Of a stretch of DNA of 43,491 nt, positions 24,652 to 33,142 are shown piece after piece; the first letter of the stretch is position 1; every line of letters starts with the position of its first letter. A model generated the notes under the pieces. The model made no database searches. It worked only from the letters and a program-made list of their open reading frames with translations, and was not told the origin of the DNA. Made by a program: the position numbers and the translations under genes. The DNA is from DAIRET01 sp036795455 (lineage in GTDB: Bacteria > Bacteroidota > Ignavibacteria > Ignavibacteriales > Ignavibacteriaceae). The stretch spans positions 1 to 43,491 of the forward strand of contig DAIRET010000006.1 of assembly GCA_036795455.1 (NCBI GenBank), read 5' to 3'.

Positions 24652-25938
24652 ATGAATATAATAGCGGTATCAATAAATCATAAAACAGCCCCCGTTGAAT
24701 TGAGAGAGGCTTTACATCTTGATTCAAAAGAAATCAAAGAACTGCTGGATGATTCCCGTAAAGATATTTTAAGTGAAGGATTTGTTTTATCAACTTGCAA
24801 CAGGACGGAGATTTACGGGTTTCCGAAATCACCTGAAGTAAATTACATCCATCTTGAAAAAGTTTTACTCGAAAAGAAAAATGTAAACGGTATAAAAGAC
24901 GAACACTTTCATAAATATTTTTCTTGCTCGGCACTGAACCACATATTTAAAGTTGCTGCAGGTATAGATTCGCAGCTAATCGGTGATAACCAGATTTTCG
25001 GGCAGGTTAAGGAAGCGTTTCAATTAGCCGAAGAACGCGGTGCCGCGGGTTTTATGCTTAAAAGAGTGTTTGACGCCGCAATCAAAGTGGGCAAAAGAGC
25101 TAAATCGGAAACGGAAATTAGTGAAGGAGCTATAACCGTTAGCTATGCCGCAGTTCAACTGATTGAAAAGATATTTTCCAACTTGAATAAAAAATCGGCT
25201 CTTGTAATCGGTATGGGAGAAACAGGTTTGATTGCCGCAAAACATCTTAAAGATAAAAACATCGGTAAGTTGACAGTAACAAACCGTACCTACGAAAAAG
25301 CTGAAAAAGCAGCGGAGGAACTGCATGCACAAATCCTTCCGTTCACTCAGTTTAAAGAATCATTACACGAGTTTGACATTATCATATCCGCAACATCAGC
25401 AGCGGAGTTCATCATCACTAAAGATGAAATTAAAAAGATGATGAAAAAAAGGAATTATGCAGCAACGGTTTTGATGGATATTGCTGTCCCGAGAGACATA
25501 GACCCCTCCGCAGGAGATATCGACAATGTTTTTTACAACGACATCGATTCGCTTAATATCATAGTTGAACAAAATCTTAAAAAGCGAAAAGAGGAATTAC
25601 CTAAAGTTCAGAACATAATTCTGGAGGAAATGATAAATTTCTTCAGTTGGTACAACTCGCTTGAAATAGCTCCCACAATAAAATCCCTCAGGGATTACTT
25701 TGAAGAAATCCGTGCTGATGAAGTTCAAAAAATGATTAATAAGTTTGAACCCGGCGACAGGGAAAAGATTGATATGGTTACAAAAAAAATCATTAATAAA
25801 TTATTGCATCACCCGACAGTTGAATTGCGTAAGTCAGCCGAAATGGGAACAAATTCCCCTGAATCCGCCGCAAAAATAGCAATCGTACGGGATTTATTCG
25901 GAATTGATAAAACTAACACAGATAAAAATGAAGAGTAA
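24652..25938 (+). CDS. hemA: Glutamyl-tRNA reductase
   Basis: The 428-residue enzyme reduces glutamyl-tRNA to glutamate-1-semialdehyde, the first committed step of C5 heme synthesis. The catalytic cysteine is C49 in LSTCNRTEIYG. The signature GIDSQLIGDNQIFGQVKEA is near residue 105, and the NADPH-binding domain starts at ALVIGMGETGLIAAKHL. A C-terminal helical dimerisation domain ends with PTVELRKSAE. Length is normal. The start is 23 bp after the previous gene; the 3' end overlaps hemC by 11 bp. Glutamate-1-semialdehyde aminotransferase (hemL) is not in this window. Confidence 0.97.
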   Translation: MNIIAVSINHKTAPVELREALHLDSKEIKELLDDSRKDILSEGFVLSTCNRTEIYGFPKSPEVNYIHLEKVLLEKKNVNGIKDEHFHKYFSCSALNHIFKVAAGIDSQLIGDNQIFGQVKEAFQLAEERGAAGFMLKRVFDAAIKVGKRAKSETEISEGAITVSYAAVQLIEKIFSNLNKKSALVIGMGETGLIAAKHLKDKNIGKLTVTNRTYEKAEKAAEELHAQILPFTQFKESLHEFDIIISATSAAEFIITKDEIKKMMKKRNYAATVLMDIAVPRDIDPSAGDIDNVFYNDIDSLNIIVEQNLKKRKEELPKVQNIILEEMINFFSWYNSLEIAPTIKSLRDYFEEIRADEVQKMINKFEPGDREKIDMVTKKIINKLLHHPTVELRKSAEMGTNSPESAAKIAIVRDLFGIDKTNTDKNEE

Positions 25939-26869
25939 AATTATAATCGGTACACGTGGAAGCAAACTCGCATTATGGCAGGCTGAGTTTGTTAAACGCG
26001 AGTTGGTGAAAAAGAATAAAAACATCCTTGTTGAAATTAAAATAATTACTACAAAGGGAGATAAAATTCTTGATGTTGCATTGTCGAAAATCGGCGATAA
26101 AGGTTTATTTACAAAGGAACTTGAACTTGAACTCCTTGCCGGGACAATCGATTTAGCCGTACATAGTCTAAAGGACCTTGAAACAGAAATTCCCAAAGGA
26201 TTAAAACTTGCAGCGGTTACAAAACGTCATGCTGTTAATGACGTTTTGATAGCAAAGAAGAAAAACACCGGGATTTTCGATCTTAAGGAGAATGCTGTAG
26301 TTGCAACCGGTTCTTTACGCAGACGCTGCCAGCTTTTGCATTTAAGACCCGATATTAAGGTAGTAGAATTGAGGGGAAACGTCCCGACAAGAATAGAGAA
26401 ATTCTTAAAATCAAACTGGGACGCTATAATTCTTGCAGCCGCAGGGGTTGAAAGATTGGGTTTAAATAAGTATATTTCATCCCGTATTAGTACGGAAGAT
26501 ATTCTGCCAGCTGTTGGACAGGGAGCGCTCGGTATAGAAATTAAAGAGGGAAACACTTTAGTTGAAGAAGTTGTCCGTTCAATTCATCATGAAAATACTT
26601 ATTTTGCAGTTACTGCAGAGCGGGCTTTACTGAAAACACTTGAGGGTGGATGCCAGGTTCCGATAGGTGCTTTTGCAGAAGTCGGAAAAAACGGGCTTTA
26701 TCTTGACGCACTTGTTGGAAGCATGGATGGTTCTATTACATTCAGAACCAAACAACGGGGCAGAAAGAGTGAAGCGGTTAAACTTGGTGAATCAACTGCA
26801 AAAGCATTATTAAAAGCCGGGGCAAAGAAAGTTCTCAAAGACATTTTCAAAGTGGAAAGAGGAGAGTAA
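25928..26869 (+). CDS. hemC: Porphobilinogen deaminase (hydroxymethylbilane synthase)
   Basis: The 313-residue enzyme polymerises four porphobilinogens to hydroxymethylbilane. The start at 25928 is favoured because IIIGTRGSKLALWQAEFV begins two residues later, as in all homologs. The dipyrromethane-cofactor cysteine is C242 in GGCQVPIGA. Other hallmarks are SLKDLETEIP, TGSLRRRCQL and LPAVGQGALGIE. It is translationally coupled to hemA by an 11 bp overlap. Porphobilinogen synthase (hemB) is absent from the operon as seen here. Confidence 0.97.
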   Translation: MKSKIIIGTRGSKLALWQAEFVKRELVKKNKNILVEIKIITTKGDKILDVALSKIGDKGLFTKELELELLAGTIDLAVHSLKDLETEIPKGLKLAAVTKRHAVNDVLIAKKKNTGIFDLKENAVVATGSLRRRCQLLHLRPDIKVVELRGNVPTRIEKFLKSNWDAIILAAAGVERLGLNKYISSRISTEDILPAVGQGALGIEIKEGNTLVEEVVRSIHHENTYFAVTAERALLKTLEGGCQVPIGAFAEVGKNGLYLDALVGSMDGSITFRTKQRGRKSEAVKLGESTAKALLKAGAKKVLKDIFKVERGE

Positions 26870-26871
26870 AG

Positions 26872-27471
26872 GTGAAACAATTATTTTTAATTTTCTTCTC
26901 TCTTCTTCTGTTGTTTACTTACATTTCTTGTAGCTGTAGTAAATGTAACGAAGAAGAAAAATCAGCAATTCCGCTGGAAATTTTAAAATCTGCTGATAAT
27001 TTTATAATTTCTTATACGGGAGAAGATTTTTTTGAGAAAAACATCAAAGTCGATTTTCATCGCTCAAAGTATTCTGCTCCTTACTTTGAAATGGTATACT
27101 GGTTAAGCATGGAGGAAAAGCCGTATGTACACAACAAAATTATATTTTCTGTTGATACGCTCGGGAACGTTGTTCAAGATAGGGGAATTACCGGTTTGCC
27201 GGATTGTATAAACAACCCTTCCGGCTGTGAATTTAATATAAACGAAGAGGAAGCCAGGGAAATTGCCCGGGAATACGGGCTGGAACAAGGGGTAAAAGAG
27301 TGGATGGTCGGGTTTTTATGGAATGAAAAACATAAAAAGTATGTTTGGCATATATTAAACACACTAACCGCATCCGAAGGAAGCCATGGTTTTAGAGGGT
27401 CGGGGAAAGAGATCATGATTGATCCGTTTAATGGTTTTATTCTTGAACTAAATGAATGGTCGGTAAAATGA
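26872..27471 (+). CDS. Unknown lipoprotein embedded in the heme operon
   Basis: The frame starts with GTG at 26872, 2 bp after hemC, behind a GAGGAGAG ribosome site, and ends by overlapping hemD by 4 bp, so it belongs to the operon. The 199-residue product has a signal peptide and lipobox ending YISCSCSKCNEE (first cysteine near residue 20), and should be envelope-anchored. The mature part contains GLPDCINNPSGCEFNINEEEAREIAREYGL, which recalls PepSY-like modules, and a YVWHILNTLTA strand; it includes two further cysteines. I know of no heme enzyme with this shape. A link to heme or metal handling at the membrane is only inference. Confidence 0.8.
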   Translation: MKQLFLIFFSLLLLFTYISCSCSKCNEEEKSAIPLEILKSADNFIISYTGEDFFEKNIKVDFHRSKYSAPYFEMVYWLSMEEKPYVHNKIIFSVDTLGNVVQDRGITGLPDCINNPSGCEFNINEEEAREIAREYGLEQGVKEWMVGFLWNEKHKKYVWHILNTLTASEGSHGFRGSGKEIMIDPFNGFILELNEWSVK

Positions 27472-28253
27472 GTACACAAATGTTACAACCTTTAACAAAC
27501 AAAACAGTTGTTATTACAAGAGGCGCCGAAAAAGGGAAAGAGTCCGGTGAGATTTTTGAATCTTTAGGTGCCGAAGTTATTCTGTTTCCAACAATAGAAG
27601 TAACCCCGGTTGATGATTATTCCGAAGTGGACAGCTTCCTTAAAAATCACAACATAGATATTGTTATCTTTTCTTCCGTTAATGCGGTTGATTTTCTATA
27701 TGAGAGATTGGTCGCTACAAATACTATTTCGCGAATTGAAGGGAAAACGGTTGTTGCGATCGGCAGCAAAACCGCCCAGCAGTGTGAACTTAAGAAAATT
27801 AAAGTTGACATAGTTCCAAAAGAGTATAGCACAAGAGGAATTAAAAAAGCACTATCGGGTTTCGACTTGAAAGATAAAGTGGTGTTAATTCCACGCTCCG
27901 TTATTGGAAGCAAAGAACTACAAAAAGTTTTTTCTTCCAAAGGCGCTGTTGTTAAAGCATTCTCGCTTTATAACGTGCAGGTTCCAAATGACGCTGATAC
28001 CAAGAACAGGATACACGAACTGGTTCAAAGAAAGATAGATTGGTTCGTATTTACAAGTCCTTCTACATTCAATAATTTTCTTCAAATTGCAAGAGAAAGC
28101 GGTGTAAGTAACCCGCTCGGACAGGGGAAAATTGCGGCTATAGGAAGGACTACAAAAACCGCTATCGAAAGTGCCGATTATGAAGTGGCTCTTGTTCCAA
28201 CTGAATTTACGATGGAATCCCTTGCAAAAGGTGTTGCCAATCTCTATTCCTAA
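27468..28253 (+). CDS. hemD: Uroporphyrinogen-III synthase
   Basis: The 261-residue enzyme cyclises hydroxymethylbilane to uroporphyrinogen III. It has the two-lobe HemD pattern with KTVVITRGAEKGKESGEIFESLGAEVILFPTIEV split across the first strand and helix, IVIFSSVNAVDFLYERL, and the matching second-lobe signature WFVFTSPSTFNNFL and KIAAIGRTTKTAIE. Identity is low in this family but the motifs and position between hemC and hemE settle it. The ATG at 27468 overlaps the stop of the lipoprotein gene (ATGA); an upstream in-frame start at 27456 is less likely. Confidence 0.93.
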   Translation: MSTQMLQPLTNKTVVITRGAEKGKESGEIFESLGAEVILFPTIEVTPVDDYSEVDSFLKNHNIDIVIFSSVNAVDFLYERLVATNTISRIEGKTVVAIGSKTAQQCELKKIKVDIVPKEYSTRGIKKALSGFDLKDKVVLIPRSVIGSKELQKVFSSKGAVVKAFSLYNVQVPNDADTKNRIHELVQRKIDWFVFTSPSTFNNFLQIARESGVSNPLGQGKIAAIGRTTKTAIESADYEVALVPTEFTMESLAKGVANLYS

Positions 28254-28270
28254 TAGTTCAAGGTGAGTGT

Positions 28271-29320
28271 TTGAAAAAATTGAAGAATGACCGGTTCATT
28301 AAAGCCTGCTTTAATGAACCGGTAGATAGAACACCTGTCTGGATTATGAGACAGGCTGGAAGGTATCTACCCGAATACCGCGCAGTAAGAGAAAAAACAG
28401 ATTTCCTTACACTGTGCAAAACCCCCGAACTTGCCGCCGAAGTTACAATTCAACCGGTTGATATAATCGGTGTAGATGCAGCGATAATTTTCTCCGACAT
28501 TCTTGTTATACCGGAAGCAATGGGAATGCACCTTGAAATTGAGGAGGGGAAGGGACCAGTTTTTCACGATCCGATTCGCTCTGAAGAAGATGCTAAAAAA
28601 CTTGAACTGATTGACCCTTCCGAAAAATTAAAATATGTTCTTGATGCTGTTTCACTTACTAAAAAAGAACTGAACGGAAGAGTTCCATTAATAGGATTCA
28701 GCGGATCGCCGTGGACGCTGTTAACTTATATGGTAGAAGGAAAGGGCTCAAAATCTTTTTCACAGGTTAAAAAGATGATTTATTCAAACCCGGCTCTTGC
28801 TCATTCGATTCTTGATAAGTTAGCGATAGTTGCGGGTAATTATCTCTCTGCAAAAATTGAAGCCGGTGCCAATGCTGTGCAGATATTCGACACGTGGGGT
28901 GGGATTCTTAACCGGGATGAATACCTGGAATTTTCTCTCCGCTATATCGAAAAAACTATTTCATTAATAAAACGAAAAAAAGAACCGGTTATAGTCTTCT
29001 CAAAAGGTGTTCATCATTCATTGAAGAAAATAGCTGCTTCCGGTACTGATGTGGTCGGACTTGACTGGACAATGAATCTTAAAAAAGTCCGCAAAACAAT
29101 AGGTCAAAAAGTTGCTTTGCAGGGCAACCTTGATCCCACAGTACTTTATGCCCCGGAAGAAAAAATAAGAGAAGAAGTAAAACGCGTTCTGAAATCTTAC
29201 GGAAAAGGAAGCGGACATATATTTAACCTGGGACACGGAATCCTTCCAGACATTGACCCGGAAAAAGCAAAAGCACTTGTAAAATTTGTTAAAGAGGAAA
29301 GCGTGAAATACCACAATTAG
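28271..29320 (+). CDS. hemE: Uroporphyrinogen decarboxylase
   Basis: The 349-residue TIM-barrel enzyme converts uroporphyrinogen III to coproporphyrinogen III. It carries the near-invariant WIMRQAGRYLPEYRAVR signature, ADVAIIFSDI-type aspartate region (IIFSDILVIPEAMG), GFSGSPWTLLTYM and IFDTWGGIL. The start is TTG at 28271 with AAGGTGAG upstream, since no ATG fits the family N-terminus. It follows hemD by 17 bp. Confidence 0.97.
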   Translation: MKKLKNDRFIKACFNEPVDRTPVWIMRQAGRYLPEYRAVREKTDFLTLCKTPELAAEVTIQPVDIIGVDAAIIFSDILVIPEAMGMHLEIEEGKGPVFHDPIRSEEDAKKLELIDPSEKLKYVLDAVSLTKKELNGRVPLIGFSGSPWTLLTYMVEGKGSKSFSQVKKMIYSNPALAHSILDKLAIVAGNYLSAKIEAGANAVQIFDTWGGILNRDEYLEFSLRYIEKTISLIKRKKEPVIVFSKGVHHSLKKIAASGTDVVGLDWTMNLKKVRKTIGQKVALQGNLDPTVLYAPEEKIREEVKRVLKSYGKGSGHIFNLGHGILPDIDPEKAKALVKFVKEESVKYHN

Positions 29321-29355
29321 AATGGTTGACACGATAAAATTGATTGAAAGAAATT

Positions 29356-30732
29356 ATGTTTGAAGTTGATCTTACCAAATTCAAAAAGTATGATAAACCG
29401 GGACCGCGTTATACAAGCTACCCGACAGCACCCCATTTTAACGAATCGTTTACATCCAACGATTTTCTTGATGAAGTAATTAAAACCAACGCCGGCGAAA
29501 ACAAACGTCCGCTATCTTTGTATTTCCATCTTCCTTACTGCGATACGCTATGTTTCTTTTGCGGCTGCAATATGATTATTACACGCAGCAGGGATAGAGT
29601 GAACGAGTATATCAAATATGTAAAAAAAGAAATCGATTTATTGCGGGGTTATCTTCACCCGGAACGAAAAGTAACCCAACTGCATTGGGGCGGCGGTACA
29701 CCGACACACCTTACCCCGGATGAAATCGTAAATCTTGCATCCTACATTAACCAATCTTTTTTGTTCGATAGTAACTCCGAAAACGGTTGTGAAATTGACC
29801 CGCGCGGATTATCAAAAGAACATCTTGCTGCATTGAGGAACAACGGATTCAACCGGATAAGCATGGGTGTACAGGATTTTGACGATAAAGTACAAAAGGC
29901 TGTAAATAGAATTCAGCCGGAAGACATCACGCTTCAAACAATCACCTGGGTTAGAGAACTCGGTTATCAAAGCATAAATCTTGACTTAATATATGGACTC
30001 CCTTTTCAATCCGTAGAATCGTTCGCTCCAACTGTAGATAAAATCATTAAATTATCACCGGATAGAATTGCTGTTTTTAATTACGCTCATGTACCATGGA
30101 TGAAAAAACATCAAGCATTAATTCACCCGGAAGACCTTCCGACGCCGGAGGTTAAACTTGAAATATTAAAAATGACGACTGAGAAATTGATTTCAGCCGG
30201 TTATGTGTTTATCGGGATGGATCATTTCGCCAAACCGGGCGATGAGCTTGCTATTGCTTTGCAGGAAAAGAAACTCTACAGGAATTTCCAGGGATACAGC
30301 ACTCATGCCGGCACAGACCTTTACGCATTCGGAATTACAGCTATTAGCCAACTTGAAAATGTTTACGCACAGAATTATAAAACGGAGAAAGAATACTACA
30401 AATCACTTGACGAAGAATCCCTGCCGGTTTGTAAAGGATACAGATTAAGCGGTGATGATGTTTTAAGGCGTTACGTTGTTATGAAATTGATGTGCGATTT
30501 CGAGTTGTCTTTTGAACCGGTTGAAAAAAAGTTCGATATTAACTTTAAAGAGTATTTTGCGTGGGGTTTGAACAACCTAAAAGAGATGGGAAATGATAAT
30601 CTTATAGAAATCCTTCCCGGTAAAATCGAAGTAAAACCGATGGGAAGATTTCTTATCCGCAATATTGCAATGAACTTCGACGGTTACATTGAAAGAAAAG
30701 AAGACATAGGCAGATACTCAAGAACCGTTTAA
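29356..30732 (+). CDS. hemN: Oxygen-independent coproporphyrinogen III dehydrogenase
   Basis: A 458-residue radical-SAM enzyme that decarboxylates coproporphyrinogen III to protoporphyrinogen IX without oxygen. The 4Fe-4S motif is C62-x3-C66-x2-C69 with the extra C71 typical of true HemN (CDTLCFFCGC). GPRYTSYPTAPHF at the front, QLHWGGGTPT, and the C-terminal domain ending in NIAMNFDGYI also match. The ATG at 29356 is preferred over TTG 29344 because GAAAGAAA lies before it. The operon ends here; oxygen independence fits an anaerobic or microaerobic life. Confidence 0.96.
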   Translation: MFEVDLTKFKKYDKPGPRYTSYPTAPHFNESFTSNDFLDEVIKTNAGENKRPLSLYFHLPYCDTLCFFCGCNMIITRSRDRVNEYIKYVKKEIDLLRGYLHPERKVTQLHWGGGTPTHLTPDEIVNLASYINQSFLFDSNSENGCEIDPRGLSKEHLAALRNNGFNRISMGVQDFDDKVQKAVNRIQPEDITLQTITWVRELGYQSINLDLIYGLPFQSVESFAPTVDKIIKLSPDRIAVFNYAHVPWMKKHQALIHPEDLPTPEVKLEILKMTTEKLISAGYVFIGMDHFAKPGDELAIALQEKKLYRNFQGYSTHAGTDLYAFGITAISQLENVYAQNYKTEKEYYKSLDEESLPVCKGYRLSGDDVLRRYVVMKLMCDFELSFEPVEKKFDINFKEYFAWGLNNLKEMGNDNLIEILPGKIEVKPMGRFLIRNIAMNFDGYIERKEDIGRYSRTV

Positions 30733-30770
30733 TTGCACCAATACCTGCACTAATACTTATACCGCTATTG

Positions 30771-31169
30771 CTATTTGTCATTAAGAAAATGACCGTATTC
30801 CATGTCGTGATTCAACACGTGTTTAAGTATCCAATTTTTTAATATGGTTGTAAGTTCCTCGTGTGCGGATATTTTATTCTGCTTTAATCCTTCCAAAATT
30901 TGAATGATTTGTTTTATCAAAACCTTATGCTGGGCTTTATGCTCCAATAGAGCGGGATATTTATGGTCAACCATATGAGTCTCCTCCGTTATAAAATGAT
31001 ACTTGGTATAGTCAATAACCTTCTCTAATATATCTTTTAGAACGGAACTACTCTTGTTTTCTTTTTGCGCCATTAAAAATTCATTAAGAATGCCAATGAG
31101 ATGTTTATGTTGAGAATCTATTTTATTTACACCAAGTTCGTATTTAGCCATCCATTTTATGTATTCCAA
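30771..31169 (-). CDS. Bacteriohemerythrin
   Basis: The start is set at TTG 31169, which has GGAG seven bases upstream and opens with EYIKWMAKYELGVNKIDSQH, the family's true N-terminus; the longer frame to 31280 adds unrelated text. The 132-residue four-helix protein keeps the di-iron set: H in IDSQHKHL, H and E in YTKYHFITEETHM, H in LLEHKAQHK, and H and D in HVLNHDMEYGHFL. It binds oxygen reversibly, for storage, sensing or detoxification. It is convergent with the oxygen-independent heme operon. Confidence 0.9.
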   Translation of the reverse strand: MEYIKWMAKYELGVNKIDSQHKHLIGILNEFLMAQKENKSSSVLKDILEKVIDYTKYHFITEETHMVDHKYPALLEHKAQHKVLIKQIIQILEGLKQNKISAHEELTTILKNWILKHVLNHDMEYGHFLNDK

Positions 31170-31454
31170 AATTAAACTCCGAAGTCTGTTGAATCTGGCG
31201 GCGAAAATAGCAATTAATCTTAGAATAAATAGTGTTTGATTCCACATTGCACCGTGTACTATTTTTAGAAAGGGATTCAATCCCGGTTCGGGTTATCTGC
31301 TTTTTTGAAGAAATATGGGAGAAAACGTAAAGAATTAACCAAATCTCAAATTACAATTGTGCGCAGATCAATAATGATTCTTTCTGATTTATTATAAGAA
31401 TTCAGATCAAAAAAAAACGTCTATTCTATATTATTTCCCCCGACTTCGAACAAA

Positions 31455-31492
31455 AAATCCTTCAAATAAACCCGCTAAAATGGGAAGGATTT
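31455..31492 (-). terminator. Intrinsic terminator for the minus-strand radical SAM operon
   Basis: Read on the minus strand, AAATCCTTC and GAAGGATTT form a 9 bp stem around a 20-base loop that can pair further at its base (CCC with GGG), followed by a T run. It lies 16 bp after the radical-SAM stop codon. Confidence 0.75.
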
Positions 31493-31508
31493 ATTTTCAT
31501 TTATGGTT

Positions 31509-32447
31509 TCAATCAACATGCATTTTTTCCTTCATCGGTTTTGAATAACTGCCCGACAGTGAATACTTTGCCCTAAGTTCATTCACATTTTTATACAAAT
31601 TATCTTTGTAGGCTTTATCTGCCCCGCCTTTTTTATACAAAGTTTTTAGTTCTTCATATTGAAACGGGAAGTTGCTTTTCACAAAATCGAAAAAGTAATT
31701 TCTCGTTTTTCCTCTTAAGTAGAGGGTTCCCGGCAGCATGTAATGCACATTAACATCACGTGCATTAAAACAAATCGCCTCCAGGTTTTCATAGCTGTCC
31801 GTTAGTAACGGAATTATCGGCATAACGTGTAAACCGATTGAAGCATTTGTTTTCCTGAATTCCTTTAGCATATTGAAACGTTTCATACTTTCGCAGCTTC
31901 CCGGTTCAATTAGTTCTCTTATTCCCTCATCCATTGTGGTAATTGTAGCCGCGATATTAATATATGTTATGCGGGAGAGTTCATCTATTAATTCGTAATC
32001 TCGAAGAACGAGATCGGACTTTGTAGAAATAATTGCGGGCGTTTTGTATTTAATCAGCAGTTTTAATATTTCCGGCATCAGCTTATACTCTGCTTCGCAT
32101 GGTTGATAGCTGTCCGTTACACCACCTAAATTGATTACTTCTCTTTTCCAGCTTTTACTCTTTAGCTCCGATTCCAAGACTTCAACAATATTTGTTTTTA
32201 CATGCACACTGCCGAAATAATCATCGTCATTTAAATAATCATGCGAGTATATTGCATAGCAGTACTTACACGTATGGAGGCAGCCACGGTAAACGTTTAA
32301 ATCCCAACCGTAAGGAATCTTTCTTTTCAACTTGTTCAGAGCCGTTTTACATGTGGTTTCCTTGTATTTCACTTTTTGTTGATTTGTCATATCTTTATAA
32401 TAATTCCCGTTTGTTTTAATAATCATCACATTTTCAGGTAAATCCAT
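31509..32447 (-). CDS. SPL-family (spore photoproduct lyase-like) radical SAM protein
   Basis: The 312-residue protein has the radical-SAM motif C56-x3-C60-x2-C63 in YRGCLHTCKYCYA. GVTDSYQPCEAEYKLM and IISTKSDLVLRDYELI match the SPL group of bacterial 'Rv2578c-like' proteins. Known spore photoproduct lyase repairs DNA, but most members in non-sporulating bacteria have no proven substrate. The start overlaps the upstream SDR gene by 22 bp; an internal ATG at residue 20 would remove the overlap. It lies in a run with an SDR, a GldA-like enzyme and an AlkD-type glycosylase, which may hint at DNA or nucleotide repair. Confidence 0.85.
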   Translation of the reverse strand: MDLPENVMIIKTNGNYYKDMTNQQKVKYKETTCKTALNKLKRKIPYGWDLNVYRGCLHTCKYCYAIYSHDYLNDDDYFGSVHVKTNIVEVLESELKSKSWKREVINLGGVTDSYQPCEAEYKLMPEILKLLIKYKTPAIISTKSDLVLRDYELIDELSRITYINIAATITTMDEGIRELIEPGSCESMKRFNMLKEFRKTNASIGLHVMPIIPLLTDSYENLEAICFNARDVNVHYMLPGTLYLRGKTRNYFFDFVKSNFPFQYEELKTLYKKGGADKAYKDNLYKNVNELRAKYSLSGSYSKPMKEKMHVD

Positions 32448-33142
32448 TTAGGCATATACTTTAAAAGAATGGCTACAAGCAGCCAGCGTTTTGTTACATA
32501 AGCAACCGAACTTTTTTGTTTAATCGCTTTGAATATTTGATATGCCGCTTTTTCAACATTTGCAACCCAGAACAACCCATCCCCTTTTGCCATATCGGTA
32601 TTAACAAAACCGGGACGGATATCGGTTACAAATAAGCGTGATTTTAGCTTCTTTGCTTTTTGATGCAATCCTTCCAGGTAGTTTATTTGATATGCTTTCG
32701 TTGCATTGTAAGAAGGTGCGTGCCTGCTTCCCCGTATACCGGCAACTGAAGTTATTCCTACTATATGCCCTGTCTTTTGTTCAGCAAAATAATTGAACGC
32801 CCAATCACAAACTGCTGTAAAACCGGTTACGTTTACTTCTATCGTTCTTTTTTCGATTTCAAAATCGAGCCTATCATTAGTATCTCCTGTACCGGAACTA
32901 ATAATGAGTAAATCAACTCCGTCCAATTGCCGTACAAGGCTCTCAAGATTAGTTTTTATATTATATGTATCGGTTAAATCGAATGAGCCGATAAAGTATT
33001 TATCAGGGTTTTCGTTTTTCAGATCGATTAACAGGTTTTTTCTTCTACCGGTAATTCCAACTATATACCCGTTCTTTACGAGTAGTCTTGCAAGTTCTTT
33101 TCCAATTCCGGATGATGCCCCTATAACAATAGCTTTTTTCAT
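32426..33142 (-). CDS. Short-chain dehydrogenase/reductase
   Basis: The 238-residue classical SDR has the nucleotide-binding GASSGIGKE at residues 8-16, the NVTG-type core asparagine in IEVNVTGFT, a serine near 132 and the catalytic Y145-x3-K149 (YNATK). It uses NAD(P)H to reduce or oxidise an unknown alcohol or ketone. The C-terminus ends in a hydrophobic VAILLKYMPKWIYLKM segment that may contact the membrane. It overlaps the GldA-like gene by 4 bp upstream and the radical-SAM gene by 22 bp downstream. Confidence 0.9.
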   Translation of the reverse strand: MKKAIVIGASSGIGKELARLLVKNGYIVGITGRRKNLLIDLKNENPDKYFIGSFDLTDTYNIKTNLESLVRQLDGVDLLIISSGTGDTNDRLDFEIEKRTIEVNVTGFTAVCDWAFNYFAEQKTGHIVGITSVAGIRGSRHAPSYNATKAYQINYLEGLHQKAKKLKSRLFVTDIRPGFVNTDMAKGDGLFWVANVEKAAYQIFKAIKQKSSVAYVTKRWLLVAILLKYMPKWIYLKM

